Assembly (NCBI GenBank): GCA_905612265.1
Contig: CAJQRI010000067.1
Coordinates: forward strand, 1 to 38,328
DNA length: 38,328 nt
Source: an uncultured Nitrospinota bacterium
GTDB taxonomy: Bacteria; Nitrospinota; Nitrospinia; Nitrospinales; VA-1
Direction of reading: 5' to 3'
A model generated the notes under the pieces. It ran no database searches and was not told where the DNA came from. It saw nothing but the letters and a program-made list of their open reading frames with translations. The position numbers and the translations under genes are program-made. Positions 25,058 to 35,830 of this stretch are shown in pieces (position 1 is the stretch's first letter; each line of letters begins with the position of its first letter).

Positions 25058-27328
25058 ATGGCTGAAGAATTTATACCTGAGAATCCACAAAGTTCTACAC
25101 CCTCGGGGAAATCTGGTTTTGACTCCAAAGAATTTAAAGAACTCATTAGTGTTGCTTCTCATGAGCGCAAAAACCTGCAGTTGCTGGTTGAATATTTTGA
25201 AAAAAAATCAGATGAACTGGAAGATAAGAAAAAGTCTTTTGACCGTGTTAGCACTGAGGTGCCCGATGCTCTTAGAAAACTGGATTCGCTTGATGTTCGC
25301 TTTCAAGAGATCAAGAATTTTGATGTCCGGGTGCGTGACTTTCAACTTGTGTCAAAGGAGGTTAACTCTAATTACAACACCCTGAAAAGGGATTTAGAGG
25401 GGTTACATCTTCTTAACGAACATATTGACAGCAAAATTAAAAGCCTGAGTCAGCAAAAGCAAGTTGTTGATAAAGCTAATGAAGATGCCGGTCGCCTGAA
25501 TGTCCTGGTCTGGGACATGGACTCCAAAGTTAAAAAGCTTAGAGAAGAAAGTAAGCTTCTCAAGTCTGCCGATCGCAATATCGATCGACTAGAGCATATG
25601 CTCGATAGTGTTTCGAGTCAGGTACAGGATGTTGTCAACATGAAGGATTTGTTGAGAACTGCCGCTGTTAAAGTCGGAGTCATGAAGGACACTCTGAGCG
25701 AACTCGACACCCGCTATGAGAGGATCAAGCAAGATAAGGAAACTATAGAAAGTCATACTCGGGATACGGAAGAGTTAAAGCATATTCTTGCGAGTGTACA
25801 GTCAGATTATGAAAAACTCCTTGGGCAGAGCCATATGATTAGCGAGACCCAGGAGACTCTTCACAGCCTGATACAACAAATCAGCGAGCTGAAAATCGAA
25901 TCCAAGAATATTTCCGTGAAAAATGAAATGATCCGAAGTATCACCGGACGTTTGCGGGGCTTGGATTCTTTATCTGTGGATGTGGAGACCAAGATAGCCA
26001 GGATCTATGACGAAAAGTCAATGATCGAAAAGACTGAGGAGAAGATACACAAGCTCAATTCTTTTCTGATCGACAATCTCAGCAACAAAATGAAAATTTT
26101 GAAGGATGAGATGAAGGTCATTGATGATGCCTATCAAAAAATGAGCCGCTTTAACGTTATGGCAGAGGAGGCAGAACAAAAGGTCAGACGGCTGGATGAT
26201 GATATGAGGAAGATTGACACCCTCCCTGGAATTCTCAAGCAGGTTGAGTTGATGAGCCAATCCACTCATCAGCAGATGGAAGAAATCATCCGCAAGCAAC
26301 AGCTGGTGGATCAGGTTGATAAAAAATTCGACAATCTCAGTTCGATGGTGATCAGCCTTGATGTGAAGATGGAAACCCAGGTTCAGAGGAAAGCCCTCGT
26401 TGAAAAGATGGAGAAGAAGGTGGACGGGCTGGATTTCTTCATTGAAGAGGCGAACATCAAAATTGCCAAGGTTACCAAGAAAATCGACTTCCTTGAGAAA
26501 GTGGATCAGAAGCTTGAAGACTTAAAGTCCATGGTAAATACCATTGAGGAAAAAATCCTCGATATGGCCAAAGAAAAAGCCGCTATTGATGATCAGGAAA
26601 AAAGGATGAACAATATTTCCTCTAAATTGAGTATTCAGGAAATTGAATTACGTACTCGTTTTAAGGAGGTTCAGGAGTCGAAGGAAGAGATCTCCCGCAT
26701 TGACCAGATTCGCGAAGAACTGGGACAAATAGCTACCAACTTTGAAGGCAAGATGGACGAGTTGAACAAGTGCTCGGGTCAGGTGGAAAAGACAGACTCC
26801 AAACTTCAAGACCTTGATGACATGATGAAGGGTTTGCTCAACAGGCAGGATGCTCTCGATGAAAAGAAGGAACTCATGCTGGATGTTGAAAAGAAAATGG
26901 ACCAACTTAGCAATATGCTAGAGATAACGGAAAAGCGCATCAGTCAGGTTCATGAGGGCGAAGAGAAAATTAATTTCGTCCAGCAGGCTCTAGGTGGACT
27001 TGAGTTGGTTATCAAACGAACGAATATCGAAAAAGCGAGACTTGATAAGGAAAGAGGCAACCTCGACAACATGACCTTGAACATTGAAAAACTGACTAAC
27101 ATTACCGAAGATGCAGAATTAAAAATTGATCAGCTTAATAGCAAAATTAAGGTGCTTGGTGAGGTAGAAAAACGGTTGAGTACCTTAAACCTTCTTGCAG
27201 AGGATGTTAGTGTCAAGATTCAAAACCTCAAGAAAGAAGAAGCCTTATTTGGCAGGGCTGGAGATCAGATCGCAGAATTGAAATTTTTATTAGCTGAAGT
27301 AGAAAGAAAAAAAGAAGACTCGGTATAA
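25058..27328 (+). CDS. Long cytoplasmic coiled-coil protein made of 31-residue repeats
   Basis: I do not recognise this 756-residue protein as a named family. It has no signal peptide, membrane segment or cysteine cluster; the first ~30 residues are polar, with Pro and Ser. From residue 116 to 740 it consists of twenty consecutive units. Eighteen are exactly 31 residues, one is 32 and one 35, followed by a half unit to the end. Typical units are LDSLSVDVETKIARI... and LTNITEDAELKIDQL... Hydrophobic residues recur at about positions 1, 4, 8, 12, 15, 22, 25 and 29, with Lys common at 11. This predicts one long rod, probably a filament or scaffold. It starts from a near-consensus promoter, and mtnP follows 169 bases later. 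Generic similarity to SMC or myosin-like coils would be compositional only. Confidence 0.85.
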   Translation: MAEEFIPENPQSSTPSGKSGFDSKEFKELISVASHERKNLQLLVEYFEKKSDELEDKKKSFDRVSTEVPDALRKLDSLDVRFQEIKNFDVRVRDFQLVSKEVNSNYNTLKRDLEGLHLLNEHIDSKIKSLSQQKQVVDKANEDAGRLNVLVWDMDSKVKKLREESKLLKSADRNIDRLEHMLDSVSSQVQDVVNMKDLLRTAAVKVGVMKDTLSELDTRYERIKQDKETIESHTRDTEELKHILASVQSDYEKLLGQSHMISETQETLHSLIQQISELKIESKNISVKNEMIRSITGRLRGLDSLSVDVETKIARIYDEKSMIEKTEEKIHKLNSFLIDNLSNKMKILKDEMKVIDDAYQKMSRFNVMAEEAEQKVRRLDDDMRKIDTLPGILKQVELMSQSTHQQMEEIIRKQQLVDQVDKKFDNLSSMVISLDVKMETQVQRKALVEKMEKKVDGLDFFIEEANIKIAKVTKKIDFLEKVDQKLEDLKSMVNTIEEKILDMAKEKAAIDDQEKRMNNISSKLSIQEIELRTRFKEVQESKEEISRIDQIREELGQIATNFEGKMDELNKCSGQVEKTDSKLQDLDDMMKGLLNRQDALDEKKELMLDVEKKMDQLSNMLEITEKRISQVHEGEEKINFVQQALGGLELVIKRTNIEKARLDKERGNLDNMTLNIEKLTNITEDAELKIDQLNSKIKVLGEVEKRLSTLNLLAEDVSVKIQNLKKEEALFGRAGDQIAELKFLLAEVERKKEDSV
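25403..27325 (+). repeat. Tandem 93-base (31-codon) coding repeats
   Basis: The repeats are clear in the protein but diverged in the DNA, so they are old rather than recent duplications. Starting leucines (or similar) fall at residues 116, 147, 178, 209, 240, 271, 302, 333, 365, 396, 427, 458, 489, 520, 555, 586, 617, 648, 679 and 710, with a final half repeat at 741. The arithmetic closes exactly on the 756-residue length. Confidence 0.85.
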
Positions 27329-27402
27329 TTTGGTTGAACAAACAGGTTGCACACCAATAACCTTTTCCGGATAAGGGAGAGAGTTTGTGAATTGTTTAAT
27401 CG

Positions 27403-27421
27403 GATGAGCTCTCTGCTCGTC
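27403..27421 (+). terminator. Weak hairpin after the coiled-coil gene
   Basis: GATGAGC pairs with GCTCGTC (one G-U) around TCTCT. Only a short TTTT follows a few bases later, so it is a weak terminator candidate between the repeat gene and mtnP. Confidence 0.25.
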
Positions 27422-27497
27422 TACTGCTTTTCATCCTAATTTTAACTCAATGATCTTTGAGCTAAATCCCTTTTAATATTCAGTGGAGTAAATTTCC

Positions 27498-28349
27498 ATG
27501 GTGGAGAAATTGTTAGGTGTGATCGGCGGGAGCGGATTGTACCAAATGAAGGGCCTTGAGGTAATCGAGAAAGTAACTGTGAACACCCCGTTTGGGTCTC
27601 CTTCCGATAGCATCATTATCGGCAAACTAGCGGGTGTTAAATTGGCTTTTCTTCCTCGTCACGGAGTAGGTCATGTTATTCCACCCTCTGAGATAAATTT
27701 TCGGGCAAATATTTTTGCGATGAAAAAAATCGGAGTCGAACGAATTATATCTGTCAGCGCCGTGGGTGGCATGAAGGAAAATATGCCTCCCGGTCACTTT
27801 GTGGTGCCGCATCAATTCATTGATAGAACCTATAAACGCATAAGCACGTTTTTTACTGAAGGAATGGTCGGTCATGTCAGCATGGCAGATCCTGTTTGCC
27901 TTTCAACGGCGGGAACGCTCTTTAATGCCGCTCAAAAAGCTGGCGCTAATGTTCACGAAGGGGGAACTTATATTTGTATTGAAGGCCCTCAGTTTTCCTC
28001 TCGGGCAGAGTCACTTTTATATCGCCAGTGGGGTGTTGATATTATAGGTATGACCAATGTTACAGAAGCTAAATTAGCTCGTGAAGCGGGAATATGTTAT
28101 TCGACCTTGGCTTTGGTGACTGACTTCGATTGCTGGCATATAGATGAGGAGCCTGTAACCCTTGAAGCGGTACTGGAAATAATGCATAAAAATGTAGAGC
28201 AGGCGCAAAAAGTGATAAAAGAGTTGATACCCATGTTGGGGAGCATTGAACCTTGTTCCTGTTGTGACGCTGCCAAATTTGCTGTGGTTACAGCTCCTGA
28301 GAAAATTCCGCAGAAGCTGAAAGATGAACTCTCAATTTTATTTGGTTAA
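27498..28349 (+). CDS. mtnP: S-methyl-5'-thioadenosine phosphorylase
   Basis: MtnP splits methylthioadenosine with phosphate into adenine and methylthioribose-1-phosphate, recycling a by-product of polyamine and AdoMet metabolism. The 283-residue protein has the phosphate-binding VIGGSGLY, LPRHGVGHVIPPSEINFRAN and ISVSAVGGM. Then come CIEGPQFSSRAES, IIGMTNVTEAKLAREAG, and the base-specific VTDFDCWH with the Asp pattern of adenine-specific enzymes. This favours MTA phosphorylase over guanosine/inosine phosphorylase. GGAG lies nine bases before the ATG. hemL begins 6 bases after the stop, so mtnP heads an mtnP-hemL-eno operon. Confidence 0.92.
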   Translation: MVEKLLGVIGGSGLYQMKGLEVIEKVTVNTPFGSPSDSIIIGKLAGVKLAFLPRHGVGHVIPPSEINFRANIFAMKKIGVERIISVSAVGGMKENMPPGHFVVPHQFIDRTYKRISTFFTEGMVGHVSMADPVCLSTAGTLFNAAQKAGANVHEGGTYICIEGPQFSSRAESLLYRQWGVDIIGMTNVTEAKLAREAGICYSTLALVTDFDCWHIDEEPVTLEAVLEIMHKNVEQAQKVIKELIPMLGSIEPCSCCDAAKFAVVTAPEKIPQKLKDELSILFG

Positions 28350-28355
28350 TAAGTT

Positions 28356-30940
<2,585 letters not shown>

Positions 30941-30988
30941 TCGTGGCGGTTTTTAAGTTTTTTTTTAATAAAAAGTAGCATAAATTTT

Positions 30989-31303
30989 ATGACTTTAAAT
31001 TCTCGATATCAGAAAATATTTTTGTTGAGCTTGGGCTTTTTTTTATTGTTGCTCTTGATGGCGGTTTTTCACGAGAATGGAATTTTGAATGCTTACCAGT
31101 TGGAACAAGAACAACATAAAATAAAAACCGAAAATGAAAACTTGCGGGCGAAGAACGAAAAAATTCGGATGGAAATTAAGGGTTTGAAATCGGACCCCTA
31201 CGAAATTGAAAAAATTGCCCGTGAAAAACTGCATCTGGTCAAACCCGGCGATCAGGTATATCACATAGTTCAAATGCATAAACCGTTACCTCTCTCTCCC
31301 TAA
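30989..31303 (+). CDS. ftsB: Septum formation initiator FtsB/DivIC family protein
   Basis: The 104-residue single-pass membrane protein has a short cytoplasmic N-terminus and one membrane helix (FLLSLGFFLLLLLMAVF). A leucine-zipper-like coiled coil follows (QLEQEQHKIKTENENLRAKNEKI), then the FtsB-type ending DPYEIEKIAREKLHLVKPGDQVYHI. FtsB joins FtsL and FtsQ in the division complex at midcell. Position directly after eno supports the name. DivIC is the Gram-positive homologue and the family cannot be split on sequence alone. No terminator of quality follows. Confidence 0.9.
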   Translation: MTLNSRYQKIFLLSLGFFLLLLLMAVFHENGILNAYQLEQEQHKIKTENENLRAKNEKIRMEIKGLKSDPYEIEKIAREKLHLVKPGDQVYHIVQMHKPLPLSP

Positions 31304-31479
31304 TTACGGTCCCCTTGGTTTTTTAGTTATCAGACCCCATAAGTTTGGCACTTCCATAAACCTTTTTAAAGAAGGGGTTATCTCGATGTTGTCTTTTTTC
31401 TTTTTTTAAGGCGTTGTCAAGTGAGAAATTTGCAAAATCTTGATGGCATGGAAATACTGCTAAATTCTTGAATTAATTA

Positions 31480-31507
31480 TTGATATTTTTAATTTAAGTG
31501 ATAAAGT
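31480..31507 (+). promoter_or_regulatory. Possible promoter of the HU gene, within nested inverted repeats
   Basis: In the 378-base gap 31304-31681, TTGATA (five of six) is 16 bases from TAAAGT (four of six). Around it CTTGAATT near 31468 has an inverted copy AATTCAAG near 31517, and TGATAA (31499-31504) has a close inverted copy TTATCA. These could be operator sites, but the surroundings are extremely AT-rich. The rest of the gap holds no gene. Confidence 0.35.
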
Positions 31508-31578
31508 AATGTTATCAATTCAAGTAATTCGTTGTTATTTATTTGCCGTAGAGTTACCTAGTTTTAACTCGATATGAC

Positions 31579-31611
31579 ACCCTTTGAGATGTAAGTCTTT
31601 CTCTCAAGGGT
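31579..31611 (+). promoter_or_regulatory. Hairpin in the 5' leader of the HU gene
   Basis: ACCCTTTGAGA pairs with TCTCAAGGGT (one bulged T) around a 12-base loop. No T-run follows, so it is not a terminator. It lies about 70 bases before the start codon and may stabilise or regulate the mRNA. Confidence 0.4.
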
Positions 31612-31681
31612 TGAACATAGCAATTAATATTTTGGCCAAAAATTTTTAAAAATATCATTAGTTTGTTTTTGAGGAGGGAGT

Positions 31682-31969
31682 ATGACCAAACAAGATATCA
31701 TTAATCAGGTCTCGTCTCGTGCCAGCTTGTCAAGAGCCAAGGCTGAAGAAGCTGTGGAAACAGTGATTGAATTGATAAAAGAATCACTGGGTCATGGCGA
31801 GCCGGTAATCTTACGTCGGTTCGGAACATTCCAGGTTCGTGCAAAAACTAAACGTGTTGGCAGAAACCCAAAAACGGGTGAAGAAGCTGATATTTCTGCA
31901 CGGAAGGTAGTTCGCTTTAAATCTGGTAAGTTTTTCAAGCAAGTGGTGGATGATGGCACGACTTTATAA
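31682..31969 (+). CDS. HU/IHF family DNA-bending protein (IHF-alpha-like)
   Basis: The 95-residue basic protein has the HU/IHF fold. N-terminal helices (MTKQDIINQVSSRASLSRAKAEEAVETV) precede the hinge GEPVILRRFGTFQVRAK and the DNA-intercalating arm GRNPKTGEEADISARKVVRFKSG. The arm proline is in the RNPKTG motif. The extended basic arm and the sequence GRNPKTGEE resemble IHF-alpha more than HU. It could be a homodimer or need a partner encoded elsewhere. GAGGAGG just before the ATG is a strong ribosome site, fitting high expression. It converges with queA, only 23 bases separating the stops. Confidence 0.93.
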   Translation: MTKQDIINQVSSRASLSRAKAEEAVETVIELIKESLGHGEPVILRRFGTFQVRAKTKRVGRNPKTGEEADISARKVVRFKSGKFFKQVVDDGTTL

Positions 31970-31992
31970 CTTCTTGGCCAAAGATCTTACTT

Positions 31993-33045
31993 TCAAAGAA
32001 TTAACATTGCGTCACCGTAACTGAAAAAGCGGTATTTTTGACTGATCGCCTCTTTGTAGGCTATCTTTGCTAATTTCTCACCCATGAAGGCGCTTACGAG
32101 CAAGAAAAGCGTTGATTTAGGTAGGTGAAAGTTGGTGAGTAGGTGATTTACATTCCTGAACTCCCATCCCGGATAGATAAAGCAGTTGCTCCAACCGGAT
32201 ACCTTTTTCCGTATAGTCTTATCAAAGACCTGGGTCTCCAAGACTCGCGTTGATGTTGTTCCCACTGCCAAAAATTTTTGTCCCTGCTTTTTTGCCTGAG
32301 CGATTTTGTTCCAATTAATAGGTGAAACTTCAAAATATTCTGCCTGCATTTTATGGTTGATAATATTTTCTTCGCGTATGGGAACGAAAGTTCCCGGTCC
32401 TACATGTAATGTCAGGCGGGCGGTATCGACCGTATTTTCTCGCAGGTTTGCTAATTGAGACTGGGTGAAATGCAATCCAGCTGTGGGAGCAGCGATAGCT
32501 CCTGTGTGTGAAGCAAAAATGGTCTGGTAGCGCTTTTTATCCATCTCCAGGGTTTGTGGGTTCGTGCTCAGAGGTCTTTTGATATATGGAGGCAGGGGCA
32601 TTCGACCACTTTCTTTTAAATGAGCTGTAAGCCCTTCTAGAGATGAAAACCGTATAACAGCCCGGCTATCATGCCGACTGATGAATTGAGCTGTTAAATC
32701 ACTTTTCTCGAACTTGAGCGTGGTTTCTCGTTTTAAACGATTCAATCCCTTCATCATGACTTCCCACAACCCGGGTTCCAACTCACGAATGAGCAAAATT
32801 TCTTTCTGCTTGGAATTAGGTCCAATTTGAACCAGAAGTTTTGCCGGGATAACTCGAGTGTCATTAAAAATCATCAGTGGATGATTTATGAGGTGGTTTT
32901 TTAAATTACCAAAAGTATCGTGGGTCAGGGTTTGTCTTTCCCTATCTACGACGAGTAAGCGGGACTGACCTCGACGCTGAGTTGGTTTTTGGGCGATCAG
33001 TTCCATTGGTAAGCCAAAATCGTAATGAGAAAGCTTATGTTTCAA
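31993..33045 (-). CDS. queA: AdoMet:tRNA ribosyltransferase-isomerase
   Basis: QueA adds and isomerises the ribosyl group of AdoMet on preQ1-tRNA to give epoxyqueuosine at the wobble base. The 350-residue protein has YDFGLPMELIAQKPTQRRGQSRLLVVD and MIFNDTRVIPAKL at the N-terminus. Family blocks further along are HTGAIAAPTAGLHFT, TLHVGPGTFVPIRE, VGTTSTRVLET, and LLTNFHLPKSTLFLLVSAFMG near the end. It is transcribed alone on the minus strand. No tgt is visible in the window, although queA and tgt are often neighbours. Confidence 0.97.
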   Translation of the reverse strand: MKHKLSHYDFGLPMELIAQKPTQRRGQSRLLVVDRERQTLTHDTFGNLKNHLINHPLMIFNDTRVIPAKLLVQIGPNSKQKEILLIRELEPGLWEVMMKGLNRLKRETTLKFEKSDLTAQFISRHDSRAVIRFSSLEGLTAHLKESGRMPLPPYIKRPLSTNPQTLEMDKKRYQTIFASHTGAIAAPTAGLHFTQSQLANLRENTVDTARLTLHVGPGTFVPIREENIINHKMQAEYFEVSPINWNKIAQAKKQGQKFLAVGTTSTRVLETQVFDKTIRKKVSGWSNCFIYPGWEFRNVNHLLTNFHLPKSTLFLLVSAFMGEKLAKIAYKEAISQKYRFFSYGDAMLIL

Positions 33046-33072
33046 TAGGGTTGGTCCTAGGTTTAGATTGTC

Positions 33073-33084
33073 TATCTATAGATA
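33073..33084. promoter_or_regulatory. 12-bp perfect palindrome upstream of queA
   Basis: TATCTATAGATA is its own reverse complement and lies 28 bases upstream of the queA start, where an operator would be placed. It sits between CCTAG and CTAGG copies. A regulator site is possible, but chance in AT-rich DNA is not excluded. Confidence 0.25.
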
Positions 33085-33253
33085 AAGGGCGAAGGGTTTT
33101 AAGTAATAAAACTAGGCTATATCTGGGAGGATGTGATTATCCCTCACATTAATTTAATGTCTTGCAGGGGTAAATATAGCAAGCGGTTGTTGGGCCGTCT
33201 ATATCTCTTTACTCGATTAAAAAATAAGCCAGCGAGCTACTCCGCAATGACTA

Positions 33254-33282
33254 TTGACCCGATAAGGGATTTATATTATCCT
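33254..33282 (+). promoter_or_regulatory. Possible promoter of the cytochrome gene
   Basis: TTGACC (five of six), a 17-base spacer and TATCCT (four of six) lie ~110 bases before the cytochrome start in the divergent gap 33046-33393. Apart from this and the palindrome at 33073 I see nothing else in that gap. Confidence 0.35.
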
Positions 33283-33393
33283 TCCTCTTGTCATTGAACG
33301 ATATAGAATTGATGGGTTTATCTATATGTTAAGACTATTGCGTAAATATAGCCTCAAATACTTGCAAGTTTTTAGGAGAAAATGGAGTTGAAA

Positions 33394-34308
33394 ATGGGAA
33401 GAATAGTGAAAGTTCTGAGCTTGGTTTTGGTTTCCTTAGTTTTGGTATTTGGGACCGGTATTGAGGCGGACGCTAAAAAGAAGAAAAAGAAAGTAGTACT
33501 GACCGCAGAAGAGACAGCCATGTTTGATAAGTGGGAAGTCAAGCCAAAAAAACGGGCCAAGGCGGTCAAGGACATGCGGAAGAAACCTAAATTTGTTGGT
33601 GCTATTAAATGTAATGGTAGCTGCCATGACCCTTATTACCAGGCTTGGCAAAACTCACCTCACGGTGGCACTTATAAATTATTGAAGCCCGGTGAGCGTA
33701 AGGAAGCTAAATTACGCGTCAAACTAGATCCTGAAAAAGATTACACCACAACCCCTCTTTGCTTACGTTGCCATACAACAGGCTATCGTCAAAAAGGCGG
33801 ATTCAAACCAGCCGGTAGTAAGAGTAAAAAGGGTAAGGACACGGCTACTAAAATAGATCCGACTGAGCCAAATAAGGAGCAGGTGGGTTGTGAAATGTGT
33901 CATTCGGTTGCGGGTGGTTCTCAGTTCCGTGCGGTGATGAAATCCTCAAAAGGAAATTTCACTAAGGCGGAAACGGAGCACTACGGCCAGCGATGGGATT
34001 ATGCCAATGTATGTACTCGATGTCACACGCATAAAAATACACCTTTTAAGCCAGAAGTTCACGATAAGTACAAATTCAACTACGAAGAAAGGAAGTTGAA
34101 GGTCCACAAAATTGCGGATTACTGGAGCGAGGACAATGCAGATCAGAAACTAGAGAAAAAAGATGAACGCGCCAAGCAAGTTGGGCAGACGGAGAAAACT
34201 CCATTGTTGATCGAAGACTTTAAGATCAATGATAAAGGTAAGCTGAAGTTCAAAAAAGGTACTAAACCTTATAACAGCAAGAAAAAGACCTATAATTACA
34301 AAAAGTAA
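33394..34308 (+). CDS. Periplasmic tetraheme c-type cytochrome (c554-like), with one CX3CH heme site
   Basis: I favour ATG 33394, with GGAG six bases upstream and a clean signal peptide (MGRIVKVLSLVLVSLVLVFG, then EADA). The track's ATG 33382 has its AGGAG only three bases away. The mature protein is very lysine-rich. Heme motifs, numbered from 33382, are CNGSCH (77-82), CLRCH (127-131), CEMCH (160-164) and CTRCH (211-215). The segment FVGAIKCNGSCH..YYQAWQNSPH matches the start of cytochrome c554-type proteins. The first motif has three residues between the cysteines. It is likely an electron carrier in a periplasmic redox chain; partners are unknown. It is a single-gene unit with its own terminator. 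The basic tail after the last heme (~90 residues) has no cysteines. Confidence 0.88.
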   Translation: MGRIVKVLSLVLVSLVLVFGTGIEADAKKKKKKVVLTAEETAMFDKWEVKPKKRAKAVKDMRKKPKFVGAIKCNGSCHDPYYQAWQNSPHGGTYKLLKPGERKEAKLRVKLDPEKDYTTTPLCLRCHTTGYRQKGGFKPAGSKSKKGKDTATKIDPTEPNKEQVGCEMCHSVAGGSQFRAVMKSSKGNFTKAETEHYGQRWDYANVCTRCHTHKNTPFKPEVHDKYKFNYEERKLKVHKIADYWSEDNADQKLEKKDERAKQVGQTEKTPLLIEDFKINDKGKLKFKKGTKPYNSKKKTYNYKK

Positions 34309-34332
34309 TTTTTTACTGTTTCCTAAATAAAT

Positions 34333-34365
34333 AGGCCTGGTCCATTCAGGGCTAGGCCTTTTTTT
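34333..34365 (+). terminator. Rho-independent terminator of the cytochrome gene
   Basis: An 11-bp stem, AGGCCTGGTCC with GGGCTAGGCCT (two G-U pairs), has a 5-base loop and ends in a run of seven T. It starts 25 bases after the stop. Confidence 0.93.
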
Positions 34366-34402
34366 CTTAAAGCCTCACTTCGCCCTTACCGAAAAGCTCT
34401 TA

Positions 34403-35788
34403 ATGAAACTTGAAAAATTTAAAAAAAATATTTTGTGCATCGGGGCAGGTTATGTGGGGGGACCGACCATGACCGTTATCGCCAACAAATGCCCCGAATA
34501 TAAGGTGACGGTTGTTGATATCTCCCAGGAAAGAATCGATGCCTGGAACTCCGATAAGCTCCCTATCTTTGAACCTGGGCTGCAAGAACGGGTTCTGACT
34601 GCCCGTGGTAAAAACCTGTTTTTCTCTACAGATATTGACCGTGCTATTGATGACGCTGACATCATTTTTGTCAGCGTCAACACTCCAACTAAAATGTTTG
34701 GTGAAGGAGCAGGAAAAGCTGTCGATTTGCAGTTCATTGAGCAAACAGCACGACGTATAAAAGAAAACTCAAAATCCAATAAAATTGTTGTGGAAAAAAG
34801 CACACTTCCTGTTCGTGCTGCAGAGGCTTTGGCGACTATCCTTCATTCCGGTAACAATTCTGTCGAGTTTGAAATTCTATCGAACCCTGAGTTCATGGCA
34901 GAAGGGACGGGGATTAGAGATATGGAAACTCCGGACCGGATTTTGATTGGCTCAAAAGATACTCCATCGGGGATAGTGGCTCGTGATGTTTTGGTCGATA
35001 TTTACCTTCATTGGGTTCCTAAGGAACGTTTGATAACCACTAATTTATGGAGTAGTGAGCTTTCAAAACTTGTTGCTAATGCTTTTCTTGCTCAGAGAAT
35101 TTCTTCTATCAACACAATTGCTTCCCTATGTGAGGTGACAGAAGCAGATGTGACGGAAGTTTCTCGTGCTATTGGTATGGATTCCCGCATCGGTTCAAAA
35201 TTTTTAAATGCTGGGCCAGGATTTGGCGGGTCTTGTTTTCGTAAGGATATCTTGAACCTTGTTTACTTATGTGAGTATTACCAATTGAATGAAGTTGCTG
35301 CTTTCTGGGAACAGGTTGTATCTGTCAACGATTACCAAATGGAAAGATATGTAAGGCGTATTCTGCAGGCCATGTTCAATACACTAGTTGGGAAGAAATT
35401 GGCGATATTTGGCTTTGCATTTAAGCCCGATACGGGTGATACTCGGGATGCTCCTGCGATTTATATTTGTAAACGTCTTCTTGAAGAAAAAGCCGACTTG
35501 AAAATTACCGACCCCTACGCTCTGGATAATGCCCGAAAAGATATGCATGATAGTGAAGAGGGCGTGGAGTTTATTGAAGATCCCTACCAAGCAGTTGAAG
35601 GCGCTCATGGAATTGCTTTGATAACAGAGTGGTCGTTATATAAGGATCTGGATTACCAGAAAATTTTTGATAAGATGGAAAAACCCGCTTTTATTTTTGA
35701 TGGAAGAAATCATTTGGACCATCAAGCTCTATACGAGATAGGTTTTAATGTTTATCCTGTAGGAAAACCAGCATTATCGCATTTATAG
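34403..35788 (+). CDS. UDP-glucose 6-dehydrogenase, eukaryote-type
   Basis: The enzyme oxidises UDP-glucose twice with NAD to UDP-glucuronate, a precursor for acidic polysaccharides. The 461-residue protein has the NAD motif CIGAGYVGGPT, NPEFMAEGT, the lysine in WSSELSKLVANAFLAQR (K222), the catalytic Cys C278 in GFGGSCFRKD and the C-terminal domain FGFAFKPDTGDTRDAP. Many stretches are close to the animal enzyme: AWNSDKLPIFEPGL, GKNLFFSTDID, FVSVNTPTK, LAQRISSIN, PAFIFDGR. It is also longer than typical bacterial Ugd (~390). It follows the cytochrome terminator, and pgi starts 42 bases after its stop. A GDP-mannose dehydrogenase is unlikely given these motifs. Confidence 0.94.
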   Translation: MKLEKFKKNILCIGAGYVGGPTMTVIANKCPEYKVTVVDISQERIDAWNSDKLPIFEPGLQERVLTARGKNLFFSTDIDRAIDDADIIFVSVNTPTKMFGEGAGKAVDLQFIEQTARRIKENSKSNKIVVEKSTLPVRAAEALATILHSGNNSVEFEILSNPEFMAEGTGIRDMETPDRILIGSKDTPSGIVARDVLVDIYLHWVPKERLITTNLWSSELSKLVANAFLAQRISSINTIASLCEVTEADVTEVSRAIGMDSRIGSKFLNAGPGFGGSCFRKDILNLVYLCEYYQLNEVAAFWEQVVSVNDYQMERYVRRILQAMFNTLVGKKLAIFGFAFKPDTGDTRDAPAIYICKRLLEEKADLKITDPYALDNARKDMHDSEEGVEFIEDPYQAVEGAHGIALITEWSLYKDLDYQKIFDKMEKPAFIFDGRNHLDHQALYEIGFNVYPVGKPALSHL

Positions 35789-35830
35789 TTATCACGTCTT
35801 TCATGAACGGGATAATTCCCCACACTCAGA

